DNA from: Arabidopsis thaliana
Lineage: Eukaryota; Streptophyta; Magnoliopsida; Brassicales; Brassicaceae
Reading direction: 5' to 3'
DNA: 64,000 nt
Assembly (NCBI RefSeq): GCF_000001735.4
Contig: NC_003076.8
Coordinates: forward strand, 9,052,001-9,116,000
Below the pieces are notes generated by a model. The model made no database searches, was not told the DNA's origin, and saw nothing but the letters and a program-made list of their open reading frames with translations. Every line of letters begins with the position of its first letter. Positions within the stretch are counted from its first letter, which is position 1. Below are positions 10,917-25,699 of this stretch, piece after piece. Made by a program: the position numbers and the translations under genes.

Positions 10917-13011
10917 TTAAGGACAACGAGAATTCTGGCCAGGTCCTCCAAAGTAAAAGTAGGGCTCTGACATGTATGTTTTCCGGTGGAGCTTTGTAGA
11001 ATAACACTCGTACTCATCAGCGTACTCGGACAGATATTTGGGGTATTTGATCTGCAAGGAATAGTCCTTGATTCTAATGTTGCTGTGGTAACAAGCTTGA
11101 GCCCAGAGGTAAGAGGCCCATTGCCCACTCCCCATTGAAGTTCTTGTATGTGGCTTCTTCCCCACGTTTGGGCTATGTACTTCTCCACCACACTGCACAG
11201 CGGTTGCGCTATGTTTGAGGTAGGCGAAGAGTGTCCCCGGCCAATAACCTATCACGTTGTTAGCACATGTCAACCACCAATTCCCGCTGTTGGTATCCTG
11301 CAAACATAGTCGATCATTAAACATTGTAAGCTAAAAGAGTATATATGCAGGTTCTAAAACATGTGCCAAAGGAAACTATTGCTTCATATTTTTGATTTAT
11401 AACGCCAACTTTGAGGCATTAACCAAAACACATACGATAAAAGCAAAAAAAACGAATCTAAGGACTGCCTAAATGTGTTTAACTCCGCTTAATAACATAA
11501 ACACCTAACTCCAATCTTTACGGTCTATCAAAGCATAGACAACTACCTAGACTACTTTTAAAACATTGGATATGTGTATAAGGCAAAAATGTTACCAAGA
11601 ACATGCTCACGGTGATGAAATGTTGTTTTTGCGAGGTAGTCGAAACGGGTTCTATTGCTGCACCCAATGCAAACTTAGTAGTTGTTTGCACAAAACCTGC
11701 GCATAAGAGGTTGACGCACCCCGTTTTAGAGTATCCATCTTTCTGCAAATCCAAATAGAAAGAGAAGTTATGAACTCATGGAAGAGATTTAAGATGTTAT
11801 AAAGTCATTAGTGATTTAGTGATGTTATTACTTACAGTCCAATATGTGAAAAGACGTGTGCGGGAGTCTCCGAAAACACTTGGATTCACCTGAAATAGGT
11901 TGATAGCGATCAGTTTAAAATTTACCTCAAATACGAGATATAGTACTTCGATGGAAGTAAAAATATACCGCCCAACCAGCTTCTATGCTTTCAAAAGTAT
12001 CTGAGAGGCCACCAAGCAGCCATATCTGAGCAGAGCTGTAGTCGCTAGCCTGAACCCTCGGAGGGTTCCATACATTTATATCGGATTGAGCTCCAATAAA
12101 ATTATACCCTAAGGCCATAAGGACAGCCTCCTATATCATTAACAAACAATAAGTGTTTTCTAGTTAACCATATATAGGTTTTAGTCTAACGATTTAGCTT
12201 TTGAATGGATGTGTTGTTTTTTTGGTTCTCTTTTCATTTTTATTAGCAAAGAGAAGGAAAATTATAAACTATGAATGTAGATACGAATAACAAAATAAAT
12301 TATGTTTAACGTACCGATCGAAGCTTTGGGCGGGCATGAGTTATTTTTGCAGCTGTTATATTGAAACTACCCTTGTGTTGAAGAGCCTTGTCGAGAAAGC
12401 TATATCTGTGAGGAGTTTTCCTCCCAAAATGAGACGGTGAAGAGGCTCTGTTTGTCTTCTCTACTAACTCTACGTACCGGTATTGTCCCTTTGGGACAAT
12501 TTCCGGATTTAGACCAAATTTGAGACGTTATTTGTTCCGAAGAACCGTTGTTTGGAATAGTAGTTTTCTTTGTACCAAAGTCCACGCTCGGTTTCATCTG
12601 CATGTATAAATGTAGATTAGGTAAAGATAGAAACTTTCCTAGGTCCAAAGCAAAATATAACCAAATTTTGTATATACAAAATCTTTGATTTATATGATCG
12701 TTATATAGTAGAATTTGTTTACCTGAATCTTGTGGTTCCTTAAAGCGGGATGATCAAAGGCATGTTGTTTGTAGATATCTATACAATCTATTATATCTCC
12801 ATCTTCGCTCTACAAATCGATTTGGGAGCTTAGAAACCAAAAAATATACAGAAAATGTCATATCTTCGCATTTAGATTTAGTCCATACCTTGATGGTCTT
12901 CAAGGAAGGCTTATTAAGAGACTTCAGTTTCATATCGATATCTAAAGAACCTTTCCCATAGGCTTCATTGTAAAAACCACACAGAATCGCAAATATTAAG
13001 AACAATCTCAT
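10917..13011 (-). pseudogene. Neprosin-domain (DUF239) gene with a 2-bp frameshift in exon 3
   Basis: Same seven-exon structure as the intact paralogue: 13011-12889, 12809-12723, 12597-12315, 12130-11969, 11889-11836, 11742-11596 and 11297-10917. All splice sites are preserved. It has the signal peptide [19 protein letters not shown] and the motifs [41 protein letters not shown] and GYWPGTLF. Exon 3 is 283 nt against 285 in the paralogue. After VRRVSRED (about 12450) two bases are missing, so the frame shifts and stops near 12400. Downstream exons stay open in the original frame. WGGEV is changed to CGGEV. Probably AT5G25960. Alternative splicing in exon 3 could rescue the frame, so this is either a young pseudogene or a gene with altered processing. 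Confidence 0.8.
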
Positions 13012-13029
13012 TGCGGAATTTTGTTGTGT

Positions 13030-14330
13030 GTGTTTACTAGGTTGAAGGAATAGAATTAGGATATAGGCTTTGAATCTTGAACCTTCTTCCTACTTATAGA
13101 GTTTACAAAACCTAATGGTTTTTCTTCTTCTAGTTAATATGATACTATCACGCATAAATATTGAAAAAACGGATTTGTAAACCTTTTGGTCAATTCTTCG
13201 TGCTATAAAACTCAGCAAGCTTAACGTACTAAATATGAATGCTCCGGTAATTACTACTCCGATTCTAGATTTTTGGTTTGCTTTTAAGTCGGTGCAAAAC
13301 GTAATTAAGTTAATCCTTTGACTATCTTTTTAACGCCTAAACTATCTATCCTTGCCTAAAATTTTATTTGCTAATACTTTCTTTTGATAAAGCCATAAAA
13401 GGATTCATCTTTCACAGTAAAAAAAATTGGAAATTAAAAATAAACAACACCTTTTCTAATTGGTTTATCTATTTATAAACTTATTGATTAATTGTGATTT
13501 ATGCGTAAATTGCCCATTATAATTGATCTAACTAAATTTAAGAGTGGAAAAAATGAAAACATGTTCACACTTCACAAGCAAGAAGTAAGGAAGATAATTT
13601 AAGGAAGAAACATTGTGAGTTTGAATAGGCAAAATTTGGGATAAGTTAAAATATTTAATAATGGTTAAACCAATGTTTTTATTTAGAAAAGATGCAAAAA
13701 CCTTAAACATCAAACATTTTAAAGCCAAAGCATTTTAATTGTTATTTACTTAAACACAAATCAACAAATAATAAAACAAACTGCATATATAAATGGCTAA
13801 AAACGTTGAAAATGATAAAATTTGGATGAAAAATGAGAACATCATTTAGTTTTGAAAAAAAAAAAAAAAAATCTTTAAGATATCATTTGTTTTGAAACAG
13901 AATGAGTAATAGAAATATAGAATTATCTTCTATTGTCGAGGCGATAGAATTGTGGTATTACCATCCCCATTACATATATATTAGCTTAAGAAAATTACAA
14001 AACTTATAGCACACAACAAATAAACTTATAAAATAATTAAGAGTTTGCATATTGATATTTCTTATGTTAACTAATAATTAAAAAATATGAATTCAAATCT
14101 CTCTTCTTTTTTTTAAAGAACAGAAAGGAAGAAGCTAAATATTATGAAAGTCAACCCTTAATACAGGCTTTTAAGTTTTAACAAAAATGTTAGGAATCAA
14201 GTGGACCGAACTCCGAACCAAACCTTCTTAAGAAACCAAACACTCTAGTTGCCTTAAAATAGGACGGCTTTGGATACCTAACCTTCTCTGACTTATGAAG
14301 TCTTCACTTTTTGAAATTTTCAAACTTTCT
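13030..14330. other. Intergenic DNA with a poly(A) tract
   Basis: Contains the neprosin-copy promoter region (TATAAG near 13095) and AT-rich DNA. An A-run at 13855-13871 is flanked by a near-repeat of ATCATTT-GTTTTGAAA, suggestive of a tiny retroposed tail. No gene. Confidence 0.4.
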
Positions 14331-14696
14331 GCAAATGGCCACCTTTTTAAGCTCATCTTCTCTAAGTTTCTTCTACACGGCTTCGCAAGCTCTTCCAACC
14401 ATTGTAAGTAAGTCTTTTTTACATTCTATTTCAGTTTATTGAAGTAGTTCTTGATTTCATTTGTTTTCTTTTAGGATTTTTTGACGGTTTCCCATCAATT
14501 GCTTCTAATTATGGTTGGCGATTACAAGAATTGAATCAGCTAGCTATTCTGTGGGTTTATATTCAAAACGTTGGAGAATTTTGTTGATTCTGTTTGTGGA
14601 ATTGATTATTCTAGTTCATGAGTATATTAAAGATACAAGAAGCAGAATCGTAACGCGGTATAACAAGACACCTATTTATTAATATCTAGTGTAAGG

Positions 14697-15974
14697 ATGC
14701 AGTGTAGTAGGGTTCTTCAGTTGGAAGAAGGTAAAGAGATTGTAGTTACAAGCAGCCGGACCGGGCTTACTAAGGCGTTTCCTTACAAGTTGCTTCTCTT
14801 GCTAGGTTTTTTTCTAGCTTTTACTGTTGTTTTATTCTTCATTAGTGTATCCACCATCAAGTATTATGGAATCAATAGTGTAGTGACTTCAGTCACTTCT
14901 AGTTTTGTGCCTTGCCACGAGAAAATAAATGATCTTGATAAATGGATCAAACCTCTTGTGGTTCTCATGCATAATATGAGCGATGAAGAGCTTCTTTGGG
15001 GTGCATCTTTCATGCCTCGGAGGAAAGAGTACCCGTTTAATCGGGTCCCTAAAATCGCGTTTATGTTCTTGACAATGGGTCCTTTGCCTCTTGCACCGCT
15101 TTGGGAGAGGTTATTAAAGGGTCATGAGAAGCTTTACTCAGTTTATATCCATTCACCTGTATCTTCTTCAGCTAAGTTTCCAGCTTCCTCTGTTTTCTAC
15201 CGTAGGCATATACCAAGTCAGGTAATAGCTCTTAATCTACCTTGCAAGATTTGTAGGAAAACTTGTGATTCATTGACTAGTTGGTAACTTGTTTTTATAT
15301 CTAATTTTTATTGGATTATCTTCACCATTGGGCAGGTTGCAGAATGGGGAAGAATGACAATGTGCGATGCAGAGAGGCGGCTTCTTGCAAATGCGCTACT
15401 CGATATCTCAAACGAATGGTTTGTTCTCCTCTCCGAGTCATGCATTCCCCTATTCAACTTCACAACTATCTACACGTACATGACCAAATCAGAGCATAGC
15501 TTTATGGGTTCATTTGATGATCCTGGTGCATATGGCAGAGGCCGCTACCACGGCAACATGGCCCCTGAAGTTTTCATAGACCAATGGAGAAAAGGGTCTC
15601 AATGGTTTGAGATTAACCGGGAGCTTGCGGTTTCCATTGTCAAAGATACATTATATTACCCTAAATTCAAAGAGTTTTGTCAACCTGCTTGTTATGTGGA
15701 CGAGCATTATTTCCCAACAATGTTGACAATTGAGAAACCGGCCGCCTTGGCTAACCGAAGTGTGACTTGGGTCGACTGGTCGAGAGGTGGTGCCCACCCA
15801 GCTACATTTGGAGCACAAGACATCAATGAGGAGTTCTTTGCCAGAATTCTCAAAGGTGACAACTGCACTTACAATGGTGGCTACACATCCATGTGTTATC
15901 TCTTTGCTAGAAAGTTTTCTCCTAGTGCTTTGGAGCCTTTGGTTCAAATTGCACCCAAACTTTTGAGTTCTTGA
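14697..15974 (+). CDS. Core-2/I-branching beta-1,6-N-acetylglucosaminyltransferase-like protein (GT14)
   Basis: Two exons, 14697-15221 and 15336-15974, joined at ..RRHIPSQ|VAEWGRM.., give 387 aa. There is a short cytoplasmic tail, one signal-anchor helix (about residues 28-52, YKLLLLLGFFLAFTVVLFFI) and a lumenal GT14 domain. Motifs include PKIAFMFLTMGPLPLAPLWE, YSVYIHSP, DAERRLLANALLD, FVLLSESCIPLFNF, WFEINRELA and VDWSRGGAHPATF. This is the layout of a type II Golgi glycosyltransferase. The plant members are putative glycan-branching enzymes, and the acceptor is unknown for this protein. Probably AT5G25970. A possible upstream leader exon with a donor near 14402 (ATTGTAAGTAAG) precedes it. 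A fragment of this gene recurs at 24117-24327. Confidence 0.92.
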
Positions 15975-16169
15975 GTAGGTAACGTCACTAAGAAAACTCA
16001 TGAATTTAACATAGATATCATATAAATGTATGTGGAGTTGGGGTTAATTGGCTATTAAGGTGAGATTGAATAGTTAGTTTTGGTGGGAGGAGAGACTATT
16101 AAATTTCCACGTGTATGATCTTGGCAGGTTATAAAATCTCACTTAGTTGCTCTCTTTTTGTATTTTCAA

Positions 16170-16200
16170 CTAGATTTTAAAACCCGCGGTATACCGCGGG
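16170..16200 (-). mobile_element. Helitron-like 3' terminus (minus strand)
   Basis: Read on the minus strand, an 18-bp perfect palindrome (16183-16200, CCCGCGGTA/TACCGCGGG) is followed by nine bases and then CTAG, with a T next. Helitron 3' ends have a hairpin about 10 bases before CTRR and insert between A and T, so this fits well. The body should extend to the right. I could not find the matching TC 5' end, which would read as GA/T on the plus strand. Confidence 0.6.
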
Positions 16201-17318
16201 GACAATTTATTTTTTTAAAAGTTAATATATATAAAAGTTTGCAAATTGTATCTATGTATAAAATATTTTTATTTTATAGTTTACAATTGTTATTAAGTAA
16301 CGTCCTGCCAAACCCATCCCGCCAATCCGTCCCGTAAAAAAACCTATTTATTTTGTTAATGTTGATCTTATTTATGATATGTTTATGAATCATTGTTTAA
16401 ACATTTTGTAATTTTGTAGTAATTAACTGTTATCAAATATCTCTACGGTTTGATGCTTATAATCGAATTATTATAGTCATGAAAAAAGCAATTTAAAAAA
16501 TAATAATTTTGTAGTGTTTAAATGATATTAAATATTTTGGAAGTTTTATTTTAGTAACTAATTGTGTAGTTAATGTGGAGAGATTGTGGGAAAGTAGTTA
16601 AATGCAAATATTTAATCCTAAGATTTACTTTTTAATTATGAAAAACAATTATTAAATACCAATGACAACCATTGTAAATAAGTTTCAACTTGAGGATTTA
16701 TTTAACAAAGTGGCTGCAAAAATGTATATGTAGATGGTATGGCATTGATGTATTACAACAAAGTTTGTAAGTAGTTTGTGCCACATCCATAAACAAAAAG
16801 CTCTTTCGTGAATGAATATTTGTTCTCAATAACCCGCAACATTTTCAAAGATGATAATCTACCACATTACTATTATTATATTGAATTTTAAGGTTTTGAT
16901 TGGTTATTTGGTTACTAATAATGACAAAACATTTGGTTCTTTTGACTCACGCTCAAGAGAACCGATGTCTATCTCTTGTTTCGTTTTGGATTTGTTGTTA
17001 TCGACTTACGCTTATGTAGGGTCGAAAGGTGTTTCTTGTTCCTTGGTTTTTGATTAATAAAACGAGAACTTCAAGTCTTTGATATCTCTGTTTTCTCAAG
17101 AAGAAAAATAACAATTGATGTTTATTATTATTTTAAATATAATTTAATATTAGATTAAAAAAACAAAAACAATTGATGCTTGATCCGGTATGGTTTAAAC
17201 ACTTTATAGGCCCAAAGGAATTATTAAATAGGCCCCTAAACATGTAAATTATAGAGTCAACTTTTCTAAAATTTATTGTTATATTTTTGTAAATGTTATA
17301 GCTAGAGGGAAAAAAATA
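16201..17318. other. AT-rich DNA, possible Helitron body
   Basis: No coding sequence was recognised. This may be the interior of the non-autonomous Helitron whose 3' end is at 16170. Confidence 0.35.
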
Positions 17319-18675
17319 GGGAATGTGACACGTTTAGACACTTTTAGAGAATTTTATTCCTTTTGAGGCACTTGTCAGGGATGAGGCACTTTTCCAACTT
17401 TTTCATTAAACTTTTGACCAATTTACCCCTGAAAATTAAAAAATTATAATTAAAAAAAAAGTTTCATCTCTCCACGTTCCTTTTTTTTCCTTCTTCTTCG
17501 TCGCTTCTTCTTTTCTCTCTCTCTCTCTTTCTCTCTCTTCTCATTATTACTTTTTTTTCTTTCCTTGCAAAATCAAACATTTAAGAGTTTATCAAAATCA
17601 AACATTTGAGAGTTTATGGAAAACCCAAGTTGGCAAATTCCAGTATTAAATTTCATATCCATTTGATCGCCTTGTTTGGTACAATTTGATTCTTTCTTGA
17701 TAAATTGATGTTTCATTGAACGTCTAACCTTAAAAGCATATTCTTTTGCTTATGAGAATCACTTATTTCCACATGGTTACGTTTACGTGGACAAGTTATC
17801 ATGGAGACAAACTAGCATAATTTTTATCTTCTCTGTCTTCCATGTTTTTTTTTTTTCATCATTTTTATTTTCTTTTTCAAAATCATCAATCATGGTGGTT
17901 CTCTATAATTCTTACAAATCATAGAAATTCTGAGATTATCTCAAAATTCTCTATCATAACTTAAAAACGAAGAATATATTAAGAATCAACAACAGAACAT
18001 TGCTGCTACAATTGATCTTCTTACACGCTTTATATACTTAAACTTGAGTACTTGGACACTCATCAATGGACAACTATGCTTCAGATGTGAGTTACTAGAT
18101 GACCACTTGGACTAGAGTGCTTGGACACTTATCAATGGACAACTATGCTTCAAATGTGAGTTAATAGATGACCATTTGGACTTGAATGCTTGGACACTCA
18201 TCAATGGACAACTATGCCTCAGATGAAGTTACATCGACAATGGCCTTTTTGCTGCTACTCGCGTTCTCAACATCACGAACCGTTTCAAGCCCAGATTGCT
18301 TAGAAGGTAACTGATCATGGTTAACATCCTCACTTTTCATTGTAATCGATGACAGAGATTCCTTAATCAAGGAGAGAAATAAATGGAACCAAATCAAATA
18401 ATTGTTGAGAGACAGGGAAGATGATGATAAATCATATGAAATTGGGTTTTTAGTTTTGATTTGGAATATTGAGATTCCCGTAAAAAATTGATTTTGATTT
18501 TGGAAAGAGAGAGAAATAAAGACGATGGAGAAAAGAGTTGAGAGAGAAAATGAGGAGAAAGCGTTGTGGTTCAGAGGGCAATTTAGGAATTTTGATTTGG
18601 TAAAGTGCCTTCTCCTTTCAAAGTGCCTATTTGTGGCTAAAGTTTCAAAATAGTGCCTATACGTGTAATATTCTC
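17319..18675. mobile_element. Non-autonomous TIR DNA transposon (Mutator-like candidate)
   Basis: The outer about 75 bp at both ends are imperfect inverted copies. The left end begins GGGAATGTGACACGTTTAGA and the reversed right end GAGAATATTACACGTATAGG. Both continue through AGGCACTT words to GAGGCACTTTTCC / AAGGCACTTTACC. Flanks 17310-17318 and 18676-18684 match at 8 of 9 bases, compatible with a 9-bp target duplication. Inside are CT-rich and AT-rich sequence, a 69-bp tandem repeat (18042-18230) and a 61-codon minus-strand ORF (18212-18397) of unknown origin. No transposase is present. Confidence 0.7.
18042..18230. repeat. 69-bp tandem repeat, about 2.7 copies
   Basis: The word CTTGGACACT starts at 18051, 18120 and 18189, an exact 69-bp period. 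Each unit contains CATCAATGGACAACTATGC and GATGACCA.TTGGACT. It lies inside the TIR transposon at 17319-18675. Confidence 0.85.
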
Positions 18676-18679
18676 AAAA

Positions 18680-19480
18680 AATTATGAACTCCTTTTGGTT
18701 CTGTTTTATCCGCAAAATTTTCTTTTTTTTTTGCCTCTTTAACCTATAAATTTTCCTTTTATTTTTGTCAACAAAATATTCTCTAAACATTTTTAGCCAT
18801 AGATATGTGTACGGTCGCATTATTAAACAATAACAACTGAACGTATTCGAACCAAAATTTTTAAAATAATCGAATGGTTAGTAAACTCCCTTATCCAAAC
18901 TAGCCAAAACTGAACCAAACTGAACCGATGCTTAAACTATTAATTGACATATCCAAAACCCTAGAAAATACCCAAAAATAATATCCAAACTATAATTTTA
19001 AACTCAAAATACTAATTATTTTTAGAATCAAAACAATCAAGTACTTTAATTAATCAACATATTCAAATCTTGTTAATATTTATCAAAGTCAAATACTCTA
19101 TTACAAAACTGAACCAAAATTTAATATTCTTTATAAATTTTTCCTTTTTTGTATTTTCTTTCCGTATTTTTTTGGTTAATTTCTTTTAGTTTCGGTTAAT
19201 TTTGGTTATTTTGATAAAACCTAACCAAATCGAAAAGTAACCGAACAGAACCAAATCGAAATTCCTAAAATATCTGAATGGTTATTATATTAACATATCC
19301 GAACTAACCGATACTAAACGCAAACGAACCAAAACCGACTGGTTAATCGAATGCCATGCCTACCCTGACAAAACAACAAGATTGAAACCCTATATATTTT
19401 TTTAGTTAATATATATAAGAAATAAACCTATATTTTCTTAATGTATTTAAATATGAATAACCAATAAAAAAATGTAATGG
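18680..19480. repeat. AACC(A/G)AA-rich degenerate low-complexity sequence
   Basis: From about 18850 to 19360 the plus strand is dense in AACCAAAA, AACCGAA and ATCCAAA words. Similar sequence recurs at 23640-23800 and 37380-37910. It is non-coding. Confidence 0.5.
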
Positions 19481-19499
19481 TAACGAAAATATGACTGTT

Positions 19500-19690
19500 T
19501 TCAGATGAAAAGCACCTCCAATTATTTTGAAACGATTAAAAAGTGCAAAAAAAGTTTTTCCTTTTCTTTTGGAGGACGAGTCTCTGGTTTCATGTGATAA
19601 AAGCATCGTCGAGCGGCCACAATCCATAGGATATGTGATGTCAGCGGTGAGGTTCGTGATGAATTTACTTGTTTTTCTTAACGAACGCAT
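19500..19690. repeat. TGG2-distal copy of an inverted duplicated upstream block
   Basis: 19510-19680 aligns in inverted orientation with about 31095-31266, which lies upstream of TGG1. Shared words include GCACCTCCAATT, GTTTCATGTGATAAA and CGTGATGAAT. It marks an outer limit of the inverted myrosinase duplication. Confidence 0.65.
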
Positions 19691-20615
19691 TGTAACTCTA
19701 AATTAAACAGTCGAAAATATATCTATAAACGTTTTCAATAACTCTCTGGTGTTAATTCAAAACTCTATGCTCAACATTTTTTTTTTTTGGATAACTAGGA
19801 GATAATCCGGCTTTTTACCATCTCACTTCATCAAGATGAGTATAACCATCAAATGGCCAATTCACCGGATTTTCTAATAAGCGTAAAACATACGACTATT
19901 TCGACTAACCAAATGAACTGTACGTCCAATTTAATTAAGAGGCTTTGATGAGCATAATCTACTACAAGGAATCTTTGCCCAAAACACAAAAAAAAACAAA
20001 CAAAATCTACTACAAGGAATCTTGATCCATATCCTTCTAGTTTTGCGCAAACCTGCGATGCATGCCATGCTAATCCCCAATCCAACCCAAATTGACGCGG
20101 CGGCATAGGCACAAGAAGAGATTAGGGGTGGCATTTGATCCCATAAAATTATTAAAATTTCGCGTACATTTTTGTCAAAAAAAAAAAAAAGTGGTGTAAA
20201 TTCAATTGACCAGAAAATTAGCAAAATTTACCTTTTCCCACCAATAAATATTTGTTTGAAAAGGTAAATATTCATATTTATTTATTTGTATATTTTAACC
20301 ATGATGAATGTTTTTATTATTATTCCCGTATTCCGGCACTGCTTGGCATCCGTGTGGTGTTGATTTGGTAGATGTCACACAACCCATTTCTCTTTACCAA
20401 ATAAACTCTAAAAATAGAAATAATCAACGGTTTTTTTTTCTAATTTATATATCAAGAGTATATTTTAATTTTATTTTTAATCAACAGTTCACAGTTGAGA
20501 GCTTGAGATAAAGAAATTTTCATTATATCAAATATAATCTAACCCATTCTCAACGTGGGAAAAAGAATTAGTATCGGTGACACTGAGATAGAGTACGTGT
20601 ACGTGAACCCTTGAA

Positions 20616-20645
20616 CCCACGGGATTCATGTCACCTAAACCTCCG
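20616..20645 (+). promoter_or_regulatory. Conserved upstream block of TGG2
   Basis: A block of about 29 bp containing CCCACGGGATTCATGTCACC is nearly identical to 30471-30500 (reverse strand) upstream of TGG1. In both genes it lies 50-60 bp before the TATA box. Conservation in otherwise diverged upstream DNA suggests a shared regulatory site. No specific factor is assigned. Confidence 0.55.
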
Positions 20646-20698
20646 GAAAATAATAAGCACAATGTAATGCATAGGTCAGTACTCTTCTTTACAAAGGC

Positions 20699-23477
<2,779 letters not shown>

Positions 23478-23619
23478 AAGACCAAAACCACTTTATGCCC
23501 ATCGAGATCATCTTCATGTCTCTTCTTTCTACTTGCTCCATAGATAAAAGGAGCTTCTACCTACTGTATTAAATAAAAGATGATCAAACTTAATAAATAT
23601 TTTGTATACTACATTATGC

Positions 23620-24110
23620 CATGGGATGGGGAAAAATCCGATGAAACCAAAATTGAACTAAACTCGAAATGCTTAGTTGTTTATCATTTTAAAACCAAAA
23701 CTAAAAAACCGAAACTGAAATTTGTTTAAAAACTAATTTTTTTTTGTTTTCTTAAAAACAAGAGAGCAAAAAAAAACGAACCAAAAATTGTTTAGTGTAA
23801 CCAGATAACAAAATCTATTTGTTTTCAACTTTAATTACATTTTCATATTTTATAGGGGAAGACGGAGATATGATGTACAACATAAAAGAATGATGTAAAG
23901 TTCAAAGAATGTTTTAAGGAAGATGATGGATTAGTTAATATCTTAAACTAAGTTTCCTTATACTTCATTTTTAACTTCTATCAAAGATAACTACATCTTT
24001 TAATATTATTTTATATATTTGATACTCCTATTTCTTTACATTTCGGTGTGTTTACATACAAATTTGTTTGTGTATAACTTAAAATGAGTTAAAATGTAAT
24101 TTCCATCTAA
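23620..24110. other. Intergenic DNA 3' of TGG2
   Basis: AT-rich with an AACCAAAA-type stretch at 23640-23800. The first 140 bp after the TGG2 stop resemble the TGG1 3' flank (27540-27677 reversed), including CTACTTGCTCCATAGATAA. Confidence 0.5.
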
Positions 24111-24116
24111 AACCAC

Positions 24117-24327
24117 TGAGACCCTTTTCTCCATTGGTCTATGGAAACTTCAGGGGCCATGTTGCCGTAGTAGCGGCCTCGGCCATAGGCACTGGGATGA
24201 TCAAATTAACCTATAAAGCTATGCTCTGATTCGGTTATGTACGTGTAGATAGTTGTGAAGTTGAATAGGGGAATGCATGACTCGGTGAGGAGAACAAACC
24301 ATTCGTTTGAGATATCGAGTAGCGCAT
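24117..24327 (-). pseudogene. Fragment of the GT14 glycosyltransferase exon 2
   Basis: These 211 bp are the reverse complement of exon 2 of the glycosyltransferase at 15391-15601, with only a small number of differences visible. The fragment starts and stops inside the exon and lacks splice sites and the rest of the gene. High identity implies a fairly recent copy. It probably corresponds to the annotated fragment locus between TGG2 and TGG1 (AT5G25990 in my memory). Confidence 0.88.
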
Positions 24328-24529
24328 AGGCATAGAGGGTGAAGTTTTCATGTCCACGCCGAGTCAACTCGAAAGTTTGTGCTAAAGTAGAAGTCTAGAA
24401 GGATATATATGCATCAAAATTTCTTGTAGTAGAATAATTGATAATGACATATAATAGATTTTTAAAATTTTATCGGGGTCAACTGACCCTCCTATCAAAG
24501 CCATGCCTCCGCCACTGCCGAGGATACTA

Positions 24530-25690
24530 AGACCATCCTCAATGGTAGTATATTAACAAGGGTTTTTAGCAATTTTTTAATTATTAATTTTGAAACTGTT
24601 AAACTTAGAGCTTGGGTAAGAATTTTAGTTTTTAGCATTGTCCAATGGTAGTATTTTAAATTGGGTTCTTAAAAAAAGAGTCAAATTTTTTTGGTGTAAT
24701 TGGTGTTTGAAGAGTTGATAATCACATCAAAACTTGTCAAATGCAAAACATAGATTCATGATCTACGTACACATATTTAATTTGAGTGACTATAATTCAG
24801 AGATTCAGGTACAACATATTAAAGCTAAATATGATGATGCTTGCAATAAAGCTTAACCTTGTGAGCTATGAAAACCTTAATAGCAGCATAGTTTTCTCAA
24901 CAGATTCAGTGAAAGGAATCTCAGGAGCGTATGTGACGAAATCGGAGAGGTTACGGAGAACAGCTGATTTCATCAAACAGTGGGATTCAATATCTTGCAT
25001 GGTGGAGCCACCGGGTTAGAGTGTTGAGAGCCACCAAAAAATCCATTGCTTCAGTGTAAACCAATTTGAACTCCACAACTAACCTCAATAGCTTACTGGT
25101 AAACTCTTAAACCTCATAGCAGAACGATATTATATAACAATAACATATATCCTACAATTGAAATAGAAAAGAGAGAACACATAATCATCATATACATTAA
25201 AACAGGAGCAAAATTGAATTATAAATAGAAGAACTGAAAGGATAAATACTCACCATAACATTGTGATGAAGCTGATCAGGAAGCTTCTTGACGAGATTGT
25301 CGTTTTGTTGAAGACGAACTCGCCGATTAGATGAACGAAAGTCACCGTGGAGAGCCAGTGTAGGTGGAGATGATGACATAACGGCGGAAGGATGGCCGAA
25401 GTTCAGAAAAATTAGAGACTCCTTCGATTGTTTCAATTTGAGGCAGAGATACAGAGAAGGAATCGAGTTAAAGAGATAGAGAGAAGGAAGAGGAAGAGGA
25501 AGAGAGTAGATTTTTTTGCTTTTATATTTCTTCCTCACTTTCTTAATGAGCGACACGTGCCGCCTCTTACTTTAATTTTTTAGCTCTTACCTAAGAGGCG
25601 CTCTTGAGATAATACCCATTAAAACATTAATTTTAAATAGGATTAAACATAAGAACCAGCTTAAAACCTTGCGTTGCGGATGCTCTAAGG
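24530..25690 (-). mobile_element. Possible DNA transposon carrying gene fragments
   Basis: The minus strand holds two gene-like pieces. One is at 25383-25258 (begins MSSSPPTLALHGDF, ends at a GTGAGT donor). The other is at 25000-24866 (MQDIESHCLMKSAVLRNLSD..., then a stop). They are surrounded by words typical of plant transposon ends (CAATGGTAGTAT..., AGAGCATCCGC...). I could not align clean terminal repeats, and the parent gene is not recognised. Confidence 0.3.
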
Positions 25691-25699
25691 TTTCGAAAC

